Shown: positions 51,674-61,881, counted from the stretch's first letter. The stretch: 64,000 nucleotides of DNA from Halomicrobium urmianum (GCF_020217425.1 NZ_CP084090.1:558001-622000), one strand, 5' to 3'. Notes: generated by a model from the sequence alone, not told the origin. Program-made: numbers and translations.

Positions 51674-53926
51674 TTACTCCTGCTGGGCGTCCACCACGGC
51701 GACGCCCGCCAGGTTCACGATGTCCTTGACTTCGTCGCCGCGCTGGATGACGTGGACGGGTTTGTCCATGCCGACCAGCATCGGGCCGATGGCCTCTGCG
51801 CCGCCCAGCCGCTGGAGGAGCTTGTACCCGATGTTACCCGCTTCGAGGTTGGGGAACACGAGGACGTTCGCCGGGTCCTCCAGGTCCGAGAACTCGTACG
51901 TACCGGTGAGGATATCCTCGACGACGGCGGTGTCGGCCTGCATCTCGCCGTCGACCGGGAAGTCGGCCTCGGGGTCGGCGCGCAGCATGCTTGCGGCCTT
52001 CCGGGGCGTCCGCGCGCCCTCGGTGTCGACGCTGCCGAAGTTGGAGTACGACAGCAGCGCCGCCCGCGGCTCGACGTTGAACCGGCGTGCCAGATCCGCG
52101 GTGTGCTTGGTCACCTCGGTCAGCACCTCCTCGGAGGGGTCGGTGTTGACCGTGGTGTCGGCGCAGAAGACGACGCGGTTCTTGAACGTCAGCAGGTAGA
52201 CCCCGGCGGCGTAGTCGGCGTCGGGCGCGGTGCCGATCACCTGCAGCGGCGGCCGCAGCGCCGAGGGGTAGTGGTGCGTGAGGCCGGTCAGCATCGCGTC
52301 GGCGTCGCCCGTCTCGACCATCACGCTGCCGAGGTAGTTGCCGTCCTCGACGAGTTCGCTGGCCTCGCGACGGGTGATGCCCTTCCGCTTGCGGATCTCG
52401 TAGAGTCGCTCGGCGTACTTCTCGAGGTCGCTCTCGTCGGGGTCGACGACCTCGGGGTCGAAGGAGAGCCCGAGCGTCTCGCTGATGGCCTCGATGCGGT
52501 CGCGGTCGCCCAGCAGGACCGGTTCGGCGATGCCCTGATCGTCCATCTGGTAGGCGGCGCGGATCATCTTCTCGTCGTCGCCCTCGGCGAGGACGACCCG
52601 CTTGGGGTCGCTCTTGGCCTTGTTGAGGACGACGCGCATCATCTCTCGGGACTTGCCCAGCCGAGCCTCCAGGGTCTCGACGTAGGTGTCCAGGTCCAGC
52701 GAGGTCCGGGCGGCACCGCTCTCCATGGCGGCCTCGGCGACGGCGGGCGTCACCTCGAACAGCACGCGGGGATCCAGCGGCTTGGGGATGATGTACTCGG
52801 GGCCGAACTGCAGCGGCTGGTCGCCGTAGGCCTTGACCACGGCGTCGGGCACGTCCTGGCGCGCGAGTTCGGCCAGCGCCTCCGCCGCCGCGACCTTCAT
52901 CTCCTCGTTGATGTCCGTCGCGCGCACGTCGAGCGCGCCGCGGAAGATGAACGGGAACCCGAGGACGTTGTTGACCTGATTGGGGTAGTCGGACCGCCCA
53001 GTGGCCATGATGACCGTGTCGTCGCGGGCGCTCTTGGCCTCCTCGTAGCCGATTTCGGGGTCGGGGTTAGCCATCGCGAAGATGATCGGATCGTCGGCCA
53101 TCGACCGGACCATCGCCTGGTCGACGATGCCGCCCACCGAGAGGCCCACGAACACGTCCGCCCCGTCCATCGCGTCGGCGAGGTCGCCGCCGGGGACGTC
53201 GCGGGCGAACTCACGCTTGAACTCGTTCAGGTCCTCGTGTTCGACGCGGTCCTCGGTGATGATCCCGCCGGAGTCGCACATCACGATGTTCTCCTTGCGG
53301 ACGCCCAGCGAGACGTAGAACCGCGCGGAGGCGATGGCGCTGGCGCCCGCGCCTGAGAAGACGACCGTGAGGTCGGAGAGGTCCTTGCCCACGATGTCGA
53401 CGGCGTTCAGCAGCGCGGCACCCGAGATGATGGCCGTCCCGTGCTGGTCGTCGTGGAACACGGGGATGTCCATCGACTCGCTGAGGCGCTCCTCGATCTC
53501 GAAGCACTCCGGCGCGGCGATGTCCTCGAGGTTGATCCCGCCGAAGGTCGGCTCCATCGCGTCGATGGACTGGATCATCGCGTCGGTGTCGTCGGGATCT
53601 AGCTCGACGTCGAAGACGTCGATGTCGGCGAAGCGCTTGAACAGCACGCCCTTCCCCTCCATGACCGGCTTCGAGGCCTCCGGCCCGATGTCGCCCAGCC
53701 CCAGAACCGCCGAGCCGTCGGAGACGACGCCCACGAGGTTCCCCTTGGCCGTGTATCGGAACGCGTCCCCGACGTTCTCCTCGATCGCTCGGCAGGGCGC
53801 TGCAACGCCCGGAGAGTACGCCAGCGAGAGGTCCCGCTGGGTGTTCGTCGGCTTGGTCGTCGAGATCTCGATCTTACCGGGCGGATCGGAACTGTGGTAG
53901 TCCAGCGCGTCTTCGTCAAGTCCCAT
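51674..53926 (-). CDS. maeB: NADP-dependent malic enzyme (MaeB-type, with phosphotransacetylase-like domain)
   Basis: A 750-residue malic enzyme that decarboxylates malate to pyruvate. Residues 1-430 are the malic domain: [53 protein letters not shown] and an NAD(P)-binding [17 protein letters not shown]. Residues about 435-750 are a catalytically inactive phosphotransacetylase-like domain ([40 protein letters not shown]), which acts in regulation by acetyl-CoA. The fusion length is normal for MaeB. Convergent with the RNase H-like gene; close to no operon partner. Confidence 0.95.
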   Translation of the reverse strand: MGLDEDALDYHSSDPPGKIEISTTKPTNTQRDLSLAYSPGVAAPCRAIEENVGDAFRYTAKGNLVGVVSDGSAVLGLGDIGPEASKPVMEGKGVLFKRFADIDVFDVELDPDDTDAMIQSIDAMEPTFGGINLEDIAAPECFEIEERLSESMDIPVFHDDQHGTAIISGAALLNAVDIVGKDLSDLTVVFSGAGASAIASARFYVSLGVRKENIVMCDSGGIITEDRVEHEDLNEFKREFARDVPGGDLADAMDGADVFVGLSVGGIVDQAMVRSMADDPIIFAMANPDPEIGYEEAKSARDDTVIMATGRSDYPNQVNNVLGFPFIFRGALDVRATDINEEMKVAAAEALAELARQDVPDAVVKAYGDQPLQFGPEYIIPKPLDPRVLFEVTPAVAEAAMESGAARTSLDLDTYVETLEARLGKSREMMRVVLNKAKSDPKRVVLAEGDDEKMIRAAYQMDDQGIAEPVLLGDRDRIEAISETLGLSFDPEVVDPDESDLEKYAERLYEIRKRKGITRREASELVEDGNYLGSVMVETGDADAMLTGLTHHYPSALRPPLQVIGTAPDADYAAGVYLLTFKNRVVFCADTTVNTDPSEEVLTEVTKHTADLARRFNVEPRAALLSYSNFGSVDTEGARTPRKAASMLRADPEADFPVDGEMQADTAVVEDILTGTYEFSDLEDPANVLVFPNLEAGNIGYKLLQRLGGAEAIGPMLVGMDKPVHVIQRGDEVKDIVNLAGVAVVDAQQE

Positions 53927-54060
53927 GTGCGGGCGTCAACTCCGCCGGTGAAAAAAGCAAGTTATCCGTCAAACGTCGCGTGTATATTCGTCAATCGTCG
54001 AATCGAGTGAGCCCACTGCGACGGCAGTCCGAGCGGACGCGCGTCATCGAGAAAGACCGG

Positions 54061-54071
54061 AGATATATACG
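54061..54071 (+). promoter_or_regulatory. TATA-like box of the CtaA-like gene
   Basis: AGATATATACG lies about 25-30 bases before the ATG at 54092, which would make the transcript leaderless and supports that start over the GTG at 54083. Confidence 0.45.
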
Positions 54072-54091
54072 ATCGAACCCGAGTGGCGGAC

Positions 54092-54577
54092 ATGGACCTC
54101 CGGTTTCGCCACCTGGCCGCCGTCACGACGGGGCTGACAACGGTGCTGATCCTGCTGGGCGTGTACACCGGCGCGATCGGCGCGGGCCTCACCTGCGCCG
54201 GCCGGTGGCCGCTCTGTGACGGCTGGTTAGGCCTGTTCCCGGCCGACTGGGCCAGCTTCGTCGAGTGGTTCCACCGACTCGTCGCGATGGTGACCGGCTT
54301 CGGCATCCTGGGGACGACCTACGCCGCCTGGCGGGGCGACCACGGGCGGCGCGTCCGGCGGGCGACCGCCGTCGCGACCGTCGCGCTTCCCCTCCAGATC
54401 CTGCTGGGCGCCAACACCATCGCCAACTTCGGCGCCCTCGCGCAGGTCCTCCACCACGCCGCCGCGCTGGTCATCCTGATCGCGCTCGTCGCCGCGACGG
54501 CGTGGGCCTACGACGAGCCCCGGGACGGCGGCGACGTCGCCGAGTCCGGCACCCCGGCCGGGACGAAAGCCGACTAG
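54092..54577 (+). CDS. COX15/CtaA-like heme A synthase protein
   Basis: A 161-residue membrane protein of the archaeal half-size CtaA/COX15 type. It starts MDLRFRHLAAVTTGLTTVLI and shows four helices. His residues occur in EWFHRLVAMVTGF and VLHHAAALVI, the heme-ligating positions of CtaA. The CAGRWPLCDG loop has two Cys as in many CtaA proteins that form a disulfide. It would oxidise heme O to heme A for terminal oxidases, perhaps as a homodimer. No cox gene adjoins it. Confidence 0.85.
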   Translation: MDLRFRHLAAVTTGLTTVLILLGVYTGAIGAGLTCAGRWPLCDGWLGLFPADWASFVEWFHRLVAMVTGFGILGTTYAAWRGDHGRRVRRATAVATVALPLQILLGANTIANFGALAQVLHHAAALVILIALVAATAWAYDEPRDGGDVAESGTPAGTKAD

Positions 54578-54869
54578 TCTCTGATTGCGTGCGCGCAATC
54601 GCTCGCGCGCGACGGGCAGCGGCGCCCGTCCAGCGAGCGGCGCTCCCTGCGTGTGCAAGGTGCCTTGACACCCGGGCACCGCGGACGGTCCCGCCCGGCT
54701 CGTTTGTCCTCTCTTACCCCTCAGAATCGCCGTCGATCGGCGCGGACCGAGTGAACGCCCGTCCCGACGGCTGTCCACCGGCTTTTGTGGCGGCCTACCA
54801 CGACCGCCGGCGTCCGACTGCGGGAAACGATCTCTCCGGTTTAAGCGAGGATTGCCGGAAGGAGGTCCC
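54578..54869. other. Intergenic region with GC-rich inverted repeats before the repeat-protein gene
   Basis: About 290 bases without a gene. GCGCGCAATCGCTCGCGCGC-type stretches near 54587-54610 can form small hairpins. A Shine-Dalgarno-like AAGGAGGT directly precedes the ATG at 54870. Confidence 0.4.
54859..54866 (+). promoter_or_regulatory. Shine-Dalgarno-like site for the giant repeat protein
   Basis: AAGGAGGT, four to five bases before the ATG at 54870. Strong ribosome-binding sites are unusual in this region, where many genes seem leaderless, and the site decides the start of this gene. Confidence 0.5.
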
Positions 54870-57800
54870 ATGTCACCGAACGGCGGCGGGCAGCGGGAGC
54901 GTAGAGTATCGACGAGCGTCAAGCGTTTCGCGGTCGTCTTCGTCGCGGCGGCGATGGTGCTCTCCGCGGGCGCACCGTTCGCCGCCGCCCAGACGCAGAC
55001 TGGCGGGTCGGACGCGCAGATGGAGGGCGGCGCCGACGAGGAGTGGACGTCGGCCCCGGAACTGCTCGAGCTGAACGGCAGCGGCGGGGACGCCCTGAAC
55101 AGCGGCGACGGGGATGCGTCGAACGGCGCTAACGCATCTAACGACACGCGGACGGCCGTCGAATCGGCGGTCGACGAGACCGTCGTCCGACTCCAGAGGC
55201 AGGGCGTCAGCGTGAACCAGAGCCAGCGGGACGCAGCGGTCGACGGGGCCGTCGCGGCGGCCGAACAGCACCAGAACGCGACCGTCGAGCAGCTCCAGAA
55301 CGCGAGCGCCGGCGCGGTTGCGGGAACGCTGTTCCAGAGCCAGAACGTCAGCGCCGAGCAGGTCCAGTACGCGACCGCTGGCGCGGCCCACGGCGCGCTC
55401 TCCCAGCGTCAGTCCGTCGCGGCCACGCAGCTCCAGCACGCCGCCTACGGTGCGGCGCACGGTGCCGTCGCCCAGCGGCAGAACGCGACGGTCAGGCAGG
55501 TCCAGGTCGTCGCGCAGGGCGCCGCCGCGGGAGCGGCCCACGAGGCCGGCAAGAACGAATCGACCCAGCCCGGCGCGGTGCGTGAGGCCGCGCAGGGCGG
55601 CGCGTTCGGCGCGCTCGTCGGACAGAACGCCACGATCGAGCAGCGGCAGAACGTCACGATCGAACAGCGCCAGACTGCGGCGGTCGGCGCGGCCGAGGGC
55701 GCGCTGTCCCAGCACCAGAACGCCTCGGTCAAGCAGATTCAGATCGCCGCCATCGGCGCTGCGCAGGGCGCGCTGACGATCGAACAGCGTCAGGAAGTGA
55801 CGGTCGAACAGACGCAGGCCGCCGCCAGGGGTGCCTCCAGCGGCGCGCTGCGGCAGGTTCAGCGGGTGACGGTCACGCAGATCCAGCAGGCGGCGACTGG
55901 CGCCGCGAAGGGGGCTATCTCGCAGTCCCAGACGGCAAGCGTCACCCAGATACAGGCCGCCGCGACTGGCGGGGCATCCGGCGTCGTCCGGCAGGTCCAG
56001 TCCGTCACCGTCGTCCAGATTCAGGAGGCGGCGGCCGGCGCCGCGTCGGGCGCCGCGCGGTCCGCGGCCCAGAACCAGGTCGTGAACGTCCAGCAGATCC
56101 AGGCCGCCGCCGCGGGCGCCGGCCAGGGGACCATCGTCCAGGTCCAGCAGATCAACGTCGTCCAGATCCAGATCATCGCCGCGAGCGCCGCCGACGGCGC
56201 GCTCTCCCAGCACCAGACGGCCAGCGTTACCCAGATCCAGTCGGCCGCCCAGGGCGCGTCTCAGGGCGCGGTCTCGGTGACCCAGCGACAGGAGATCACG
56301 ATCGAGCAGCTCCAGATCGTCACCCAGCGCGCCGCGTCGGACACCGCGGCCACCGCGGCGCAGATCAACATCGACAACGACGTGACGATCATCAACTACG
56401 CGCGCGGCGCCGCCGAGGACCCCGAGGACGACGCCGACGAGCCCGACGAGCTGCGGAGCCTGTTCGCCTCGGCCGAGGGCGACGCGGTGTTCCTAGCGAA
56501 CCCGAACGACGTCGCGGTGACAGTCACGCTCACCGAGCAGGCGGGCAGCGTGGAGACGATCACTCTCGCCGCTGGTGAGTCCGTCACCCGCGAGCTCGAC
56601 GCGGGCACGTACACGATGACCGCCGAGACCGGCGAGGGCGAGGACGTTGAGGTCGCCGGCCGCGACGAGCTCACCGTCTCCGTCGGCGGCGTCTTCCAGA
56701 GCCTGGAGACGACCGTCGACGACCGGATCCTCGCGGTCGACAACCCGAACGACGAGCGCGTCGTCGTCGACGTCCAGCGGGACGGCGAGGCGGTGGAGAC
56801 CATCGTCGTGCCCGCCGACTACGAGGTGCTCAGGGTCCTCGAACCCGGGAACTACACGCTGACCGCCGAGACGGTCGACGGCGAGTCCGTCCCGGTCGAC
56901 GGCGGCGAGGCGGCGCAGATCACGGTCGAGGACGGTGAGGCCGACGACGGCGAACCGATCGACCTCGACGCGGCGGTCGAGAACGGCACCCTCACCGTCG
57001 AGAATCCGTCGGAGACCGCGGTTGAAGCGACCGTGACCGCCGATGACGGCGACGAGCAGACCTTCGATGTGCCCGCCGGCGAGGCGGCGACCGAGTCGCT
57101 CGAGCCCGGCAACTACACTCTGACCGCGGCGGCCGAGGACAACCGCACGGTGCAGATCGGCGGCCAGTCCGAGGTCACGTTCGAGGTCGAGGGTGGCGTG
57201 GTGCCGATGCCCAGAGTGAACGCCGCACTGACCGTCGAGAACCAGACGGGCAACGGCTCCGCCCTGAACGTGTCGAGCGCGACGGCGACCGAGCCGTTCG
57301 TGATCGAGGCCGAGGCCAACGGCACGACCGGCACGAGCGCGGAGTACGAGGCTAACGAGTCGGCGGAGAACGTCTCCATCCCGCTCGAGCCGCCGCTGGC
57401 GAACGACTCCGACGCGACCGTGAGCGTCGTCGACGCCGAGACCGACGAGGAGTTCGTCAACGAGACGATCGAGTACGACGTGACTGCGCCGGAACCGGTC
57501 CCGTCCGACGCGACGCTGAACGTCACTGACCAGATGGGCAACGGCTCCGTCCTGAACGTCACGAGCGCGAACGCCAGCGTCGACTACTACGTCGCGGCCG
57601 AGTACGACGGCGAGACGGTCCGCACCGACAATCTGTCCGCGGGCGAGTCCGTCGAGAACCTGACCCTGCCGCTCGACCCGCCCGTCGAGAACGACACGGC
57701 GGTCAATGTCTCGGTCCGAGCGGCCGCTGACGACGGCGAACTCGCGAACGAGACCGTCGAGTACGAGGTCGACGACGGGGCGGAAGACGGAGCGCAGCCC

Positions 57801-60281
57801 AACGCTTCGGTCACGTTCGAGGACCAGAACGCGACCGACGGTGACGTCCTGGTCGCGTCCGCCACCCTGCCGGAGGGCGGATTCGTCGCGGTCCACGCGA
57901 ACTCGACGAACGGCACCGACGACGTGATCGGCGCGTCGGAGTACCTCCAAGCGGGCGAGCAACTGAACGTGACCGTACCGCTTGACGCGCCGCTGGACGA
58001 GACGACCGCGCTGAGCGCGACGGTTCACCGGGATACCGACGGCGATCAGGCCCTCAACTACTCGGCGTCCGGCGGCGAGGTCGACGTGCCCTACGAGAAC
58101 GCGACCGGCGCGACCGCCGCCGACGAGGCGACCGTGAGCGTCGCGCCGGTCCGCGAACCGACCGCACTGAACGTCGAAAACCAGGACGGCAACGGGTCCG
58201 TCCTGAACGTCACGAGCGCGAACGCCGGCGTCGACTACGTGGTCGAGGCCGAGGCCGACGGGTCGACGGCGGCCAGCGACGAGTTCGTGGCCGGCGAGGG
58301 TGCCGAGAATCTCACGCTCGACCTCGAACCGCCGCTGGAGAACGACACCACGGTGAACGTGAGCGTAGTCGACGCGGCGAACGACACCGAGCTCGCGAAC
58401 GAATCCGTCGAGTACGACGTTACCAAGGACGGAGTCGCGCCCGGGCCCGCCGGGAACCTGACGGTCGAGGACCAGGCGGGCAACGGCTCCGAGCTGGTCG
58501 TCGCGAACGCGAGCGCGTCGGTCGACTACGTCGTCGAGGCCGAGGCCGACGGTGCGACTGCGACCAGCGACCAGTTCGACGCCGACGAGTCCGTACAGAA
58601 TCTCACGCTCGACCTCGAACCGCCGCTGGAGAACGACTCTACGGTGAACGTGAGCGTAGTCGACGCGGCGAACGACACCGAACTCGCGAACGAATCCGTC
58701 GAGTACGACGTGACGGCGGCGGCGCCGACCGCACCGACGGCCAACCTGACCGTCGAGGACCAGCGTGGTCACGGGTCGGTGCTGAACGTCACGAGCGCGA
58801 ACGCCAGCGTCGACTACTACGTCGCGGCGGAGTACGACGGCGAGTCGGTCCGGAGCGAGAACCTGTCCGCGGGCGAGGCGGTCGAGAACCTGACTCTGCC
58901 GCTCGACCCGCCGATCGAGAACGACACGACCGTCGACGTCGCCGTCCGCGCCGCCGTTGACGACACCGAACTTGCGAACGAGTCGGTCGAGTACCAGGTC
59001 ACCGAGGAAGCCGAACCCACCGCGAACGTGACCGTCGAGAACCAGACGGCCAACTACACGCACGTCGACCTGGCGTCGGCGGACCTCTCCGAGGGCGGGT
59101 TCGTCGCGCTGCACGCGAACTCGACGAACGGGACCGACGACGTCCTCGGGGTCTCGGCGTACCTCGAACCCGGCGAGTACGAGGCCCTCTCGATCGAACT
59201 CGACGAGCCGATCTACCGGAACGGAACGCTGAACGCCACCGTCTACCGCGACGCCGACGACGACGGGTCGTTCAGCCCGGCGGCCGATGCCGAGACCGGC
59301 GACGTCCCCTACGTGAACGCGACCAGTGCGCCCGTCAGCGACGAGGCGTCCGTGACCGTCCCGAACGCGACGGTCGCGTTCGCGGACCAGACCTCGAACG
59401 GCTCCGCCGCGGTGGTCCGCTCCGCGAACCTCTCCGAGGGCGGTTTCCTGACGCTGTGGAACGCGCCGCCCGGGGCAGCCGACGCGACCGAATCGGTCAT
59501 CGGGACATCGGCGTACCTCCAGCCGGGCGAGTACGAGAACGTCACCGTCCCGCTGTCGGAGAATCTGACGGAGAACGCCACCCTCTACGCGGTGGCACAC
59601 CGCGACACTGACGACGACGAGCAGGCGGACTTCGTCGCGACCGCCGGCGAGGTCGATCAGCCGTACCTGAACTGGAGCGGCGAGGTCGTCAACGACAGCG
59701 CTACCGTGAGCGTCGAGCAGCGGCCCGAGGCCCCGACGCTGAGCGTCGAATCGATCGCCGTCGTCGACAACGAGACGGCGCTGGTCACCTTCGCGACGTC
59801 CAACCCCAACGCGGGGGCGCTGAACCCGGCCGAGAGCGAGTTCACCGCCGGCACCACCGCCGACCAGCCGCCCGACGCCATCGTCCCCGGTGACGGAGCG
59901 ATCACCGTCGAGTGGACGCCCGAGTCGACCGACGAGCAGCTGGTCTGGACCGCGAACCTCTCGAACCTCGGGCTGGACAACGCGACGGCGGAGACCCAGC
60001 CCGCCGACGAGATCGAGGGGCTGCTTGAACCGCCTGAGGAGCCGGAGACGGACGCTGAGGGCGACGCAGCGGAAGGTGACGGAGCGGAGGACGACGCGGC
60101 GGAAGGTGACGAAGCGGAGGACGACGCGGCGGAAGGTGACGAAGCGGAGGACGACGCGGCGGAGGGAGAAGAGGGCGAACCGATCGGACCGGACGAGGAG
60201 ACGCCGACGAACGGATCAACCGAGGCCCCGGCCGGTGACTCTGAGACGAACGAGAGTGGAGCAGCGAACGGAGCGGCCTAG
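54870..60281 (+). CDS. Giant secreted repeat protein: Gln/Gly-Ala solenoid, PEGA-like modules, DUF7282-like modules, acidic tail
   Basis: A 1,803-residue exported protein. Residues 1-40 are a signal peptide (VKRFAVVFVAAAMVLSAGAP, cleavage near AAA-Q). Residues about 107-500 hold about 16 tandem repeats of mostly 23 residues, of the type xQxATVTQIQ then xAAxGAAxGALSQ. Residues about 530-780 are three roughly 70-residue PEGA-like modules (VFLANPNDVAV ... LDAGTYTMTAET). Residues about 782-1624 are eight DUF7282-like modules: five short and three long (SEGGFVALHANSTN type). Then come one extra Ig-like stretch and an acidic tail with DDAAEGDEAE tandem repeats. It is rich in N-glycosylation sequons and has no C-terminal anchor, so it is released or held by contacts. 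Probably a cell-surface fibre or adhesin. Confidence 0.85.
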   Translation: MSPNGGGQRERRVSTSVKRFAVVFVAAAMVLSAGAPFAAAQTQTGGSDAQMEGGADEEWTSAPELLELNGSGGDALNSGDGDASNGANASNDTRTAVESAVDETVVRLQRQGVSVNQSQRDAAVDGAVAAAEQHQNATVEQLQNASAGAVAGTLFQSQNVSAEQVQYATAGAAHGALSQRQSVAATQLQHAAYGAAHGAVAQRQNATVRQVQVVAQGAAAGAAHEAGKNESTQPGAVREAAQGGAFGALVGQNATIEQRQNVTIEQRQTAAVGAAEGALSQHQNASVKQIQIAAIGAAQGALTIEQRQEVTVEQTQAAARGASSGALRQVQRVTVTQIQQAATGAAKGAISQSQTASVTQIQAAATGGASGVVRQVQSVTVVQIQEAAAGAASGAARSAAQNQVVNVQQIQAAAAGAGQGTIVQVQQINVVQIQIIAASAADGALSQHQTASVTQIQSAAQGASQGAVSVTQRQEITIEQLQIVTQRAASDTAATAAQINIDNDVTIINYARGAAEDPEDDADEPDELRSLFASAEGDAVFLANPNDVAVTVTLTEQAGSVETITLAAGESVTRELDAGTYTMTAETGEGEDVEVAGRDELTVSVGGVFQSLETTVDDRILAVDNPNDERVVVDVQRDGEAVETIVVPADYEVLRVLEPGNYTLTAETVDGESVPVDGGEAAQITVEDGEADDGEPIDLDAAVENGTLTVENPSETAVEATVTADDGDEQTFDVPAGEAATESLEPGNYTLTAAAEDNRTVQIGGQSEVTFEVEGGVVPMPRVNAALTVENQTGNGSALNVSSATATEPFVIEAEANGTTGTSAEYEANESAENVSIPLEPPLANDSDATVSVVDAETDEEFVNETIEYDVTAPEPVPSDATLNVTDQMGNGSVLNVTSANASVDYYVAAEYDGETVRTDNLSAGESVENLTLPLDPPVENDTAVNVSVRAAADDGELANETVEYEVDDGAEDGAQPNASVTFEDQNATDGDVLVASATLPEGGFVAVHANSTNGTDDVIGASEYLQAGEQLNVTVPLDAPLDETTALSATVHRDTDGDQALNYSASGGEVDVPYENATGATAADEATVSVAPVREPTALNVENQDGNGSVLNVTSANAGVDYVVEAEADGSTAASDEFVAGEGAENLTLDLEPPLENDTTVNVSVVDAANDTELANESVEYDVTKDGVAPGPAGNLTVEDQAGNGSELVVANASASVDYVVEAEADGATATSDQFDADESVQNLTLDLEPPLENDSTVNVSVVDAANDTELANESVEYDVTAAAPTAPTANLTVEDQRGHGSVLNVTSANASVDYYVAAEYDGESVRSENLSAGEAVENLTLPLDPPIENDTTVDVAVRAAVDDTELANESVEYQVTEEAEPTANVTVENQTANYTHVDLASADLSEGGFVALHANSTNGTDDVLGVSAYLEPGEYEALSIELDEPIYRNGTLNATVYRDADDDGSFSPAADAETGDVPYVNATSAPVSDEASVTVPNATVAFADQTSNGSAAVVRSANLSEGGFLTLWNAPPGAADATESVIGTSAYLQPGEYENVTVPLSENLTENATLYAVAHRDTDDDEQADFVATAGEVDQPYLNWSGEVVNDSATVSVEQRPEAPTLSVESIAVVDNETALVTFATSNPNAGALNPAESEFTAGTTADQPPDAIVPGDGAITVEWTPESTDEQLVWTANLSNLGLDNATAETQPADEIEGLLEPPEEPETDAEGDAAEGDGAEDDAAEGDEAEDDAAEGDEAEDDAAEGEEGEPIGPDEETPTNGSTEAPAGDSETNESGAANGAA
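58308..58420 (+). repeat. Near-identical direct DNA repeat, copy A (in the DUF7282 region)
   Basis: About 113 bases recur with few changes at 58599-58711, 291 bases (97 codons) later. Both encode NLTLDLEPPLENDxTVNVSV and VVDAANDTELANESVEYDV. The nucleotide identity is far higher than between the other modules, suggesting recent duplication or conversion. Confidence 0.7.
58599..58711 (+). repeat. Near-identical direct DNA repeat, copy B
   Basis: Second copy of the 58308-58420 unit; synonymous changes are few (CACCACG against CTCTACG and GAGCTC against GAACTC). Confidence 0.7.
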
Positions 60282-60315
60282 ATCGAGTCCCGGCGATGCA
60301 TGCCGGGGCTCGATC
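60281..60315. terminator. Hairpin directly at the stop codon of the giant repeat gene
   Basis: GATCGAGTCCCGGC-gatgcat-GCCGGGGCTCGATC is a 14-bp stem with one mismatch. It begins on the last base of the TAG and lies before the convergent rfcL gene, so it fits a shared terminator. Confidence 0.55.
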
Positions 60316-60360
60316 CGCCAGTCGACGACCGGAGCGACGCGGTGGTGAACTGGCAACTGG

Positions 60361-61881
60361 CTACGCGAAGTCGCCGAGGCCGGTCTGTTGCTCGTCCTCC
60401 CCGGCATCCTCGGCGTCGACGGAGTCGTCTTCGGCCGCTTCTTCATCGCCTCCCTCGTCGCCGGCGCTGCCGTCGAGCGTGGACTGGCCGTCGGACGACC
60501 CGCTTTCGCCGGTGTCGCCGTCGTCATCGCCGTCCTCCGGCTCCTCGCCGTCGTTCCCGGCGTCGACGCTCGCGCCTTCGAATGCGCCCTCCGAGGACTC
60601 GACGGCGGCCTCCTCCTTCAGGCGCTCGGCGTCCTCGACGATGGACTGGACCTTGTTGGTGTCCTTGCCCGACCCCGTCACGAAGGAGACGTGCTCCGCG
60701 TCCATGTCGTACTGGGCGGCCATGGCGACGGTGAGCTCGCGGTTCTTGCAGTGGTGGGTCATCGTCGCCAGGAACGGCATGATCTCCCGGCGGGCGGTCC
60801 GCATCGAGACGCCGTTGACGGCGGCGATCTGCCGGGCGACGTGGTCGCGGGTGTTCCGGGTGCTCTTCGAGCGGCCGAGCTTCGACCAGTAGGAGGGCGG
60901 GCCGTAGCGGGTCCAGCCGCCCTTCTCGCCGTCGCGGGCGGCGGCGACGCCGGCGGTCATGTTGTCGCCGGCGTAGCGCCAGAACGAGTAGTTCTGCGTC
61001 GCGCGGACGCGGCCGAGCCAGCGGTCGGCGTTGGCGAGGTAGTGGTAGGCCCGGGCGAGTTCAGCGCCCTCGTAGTCCTTGGGCATGTTGTCCTCGATCC
61101 AGTTGATGAGGTCGTCCGGGGTCTCGTCGACGTCGTAGCTCGCTTCCAGCGCCTCCTGAGCGCCCGCTTTCTTGATGACGGTGTCGAGGAAGTCGAACAC
61201 GCCCTCGGTGGTGTCGCGCTCGCCGGTGACGACGTCGTCGGCCTCCAGTCGGTCCCGTCCGTCGGCGATGGCCTGGAGGTCCTTGATCGCGCCCCGGAGG
61301 TCGCCGCTGTTCTGCTCGGCGATCGTCGTCAGCGCGTCGTCCTCGAACTCGATGCCCTCCTGCCGGAGGACGTCCCTCAGGACCGGCACGATGGAGCGCT
61401 TGGAGACGTCGCGGAACTCGATGTCCTCGCAGTTGTTCCGGAGGCCGTTGCTCATCTCGTAGTACTCGTTGGCGATGAGGATCATCGGCTGGCCGGCCTC
61501 CTTGACCAGCGAGGTGACCGCCCGGGAGCCGCCGCGGTCGGCGTTGCCGTGGATGTTGTCGGCCTCGTCGAGGATCACCAGCCGGCGGCCCGATCCGCCG
61601 GCCGAGAGCGTTCCGGACTTGGCGGCCTCGCCGGCGACCCGCTCGATGACGTCCTTCGTGCGCGAGTCGCTGGCGTTGAGTTCGATGGTCGGCCAGTCCA
61701 TGTCCGCGGCCAGCGCGTGCGCGGCGGAGGTCTTGCCCACCCCGGGCGAGCCGTGGACGATGACGGCCTCGCGGTGCTCGTCCCAGGTCTCGGCCCACTC
61801 CTGCAGGGCGTCGCGGGCCTTGTCGTTGCCCCGCACCTCGGCCAGGGTGGAGGGGCGGTACGTCTCCGTCCAGTCAGCCAT
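60361..61881 (-). CDS. rfcL: Replication factor C large subunit RfcL
   Basis: A 506-residue clamp-loader large subunit that opens PCNA at primer ends. MADWTETYRPSTLAEVRGND is the standard start. Walker A GSPGVGKT is at residues 44-51, Walker B is LVILDEADN, and the RFC box LLNNCEDIEFRD-type region follows. After the lid domain an acidic, disordered stretch of about 90 residues leads to QQTGLGDFA at the very end, a PIP-box-like PCNA-binding motif that ends in Ala where most have an aromatic residue. No intein is present. Confidence 0.96.
   Translation of the reverse strand: MADWTETYRPSTLAEVRGNDKARDALQEWAETWDEHREAVIVHGSPGVGKTSAAHALAADMDWPTIELNASDSRTKDVIERVAGEAAKSGTLSAGGSGRRLVILDEADNIHGNADRGGSRAVTSLVKEAGQPMILIANEYYEMSNGLRNNCEDIEFRDVSKRSIVPVLRDVLRQEGIEFEDDALTTIAEQNSGDLRGAIKDLQAIADGRDRLEADDVVTGERDTTEGVFDFLDTVIKKAGAQEALEASYDVDETPDDLINWIEDNMPKDYEGAELARAYHYLANADRWLGRVRATQNYSFWRYAGDNMTAGVAAARDGEKGGWTRYGPPSYWSKLGRSKSTRNTRDHVARQIAAVNGVSMRTARREIMPFLATMTHHCKNRELTVAMAAQYDMDAEHVSFVTGSGKDTNKVQSIVEDAERLKEEAAVESSEGAFEGASVDAGNDGEEPEDGDDDGDTGESGSSDGQSTLDGSAGDEGGDEEAAEDDSVDAEDAGEDEQQTGLGDFA

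Noticed and set aside
55200-56350. Regularly spaced repeats resembling a CRISPR array
   Set aside because: The repeats are 69 bases (23 codons), vary synonymously, stay in frame throughout and encode an exported protein; no spacers or leader.
56493-59600. 1,035-residue frame opposite the giant repeat protein
   Set aside because: Its periodic repeats are just the reverse complement of the real repeats, and it has no start context, signal or homology.
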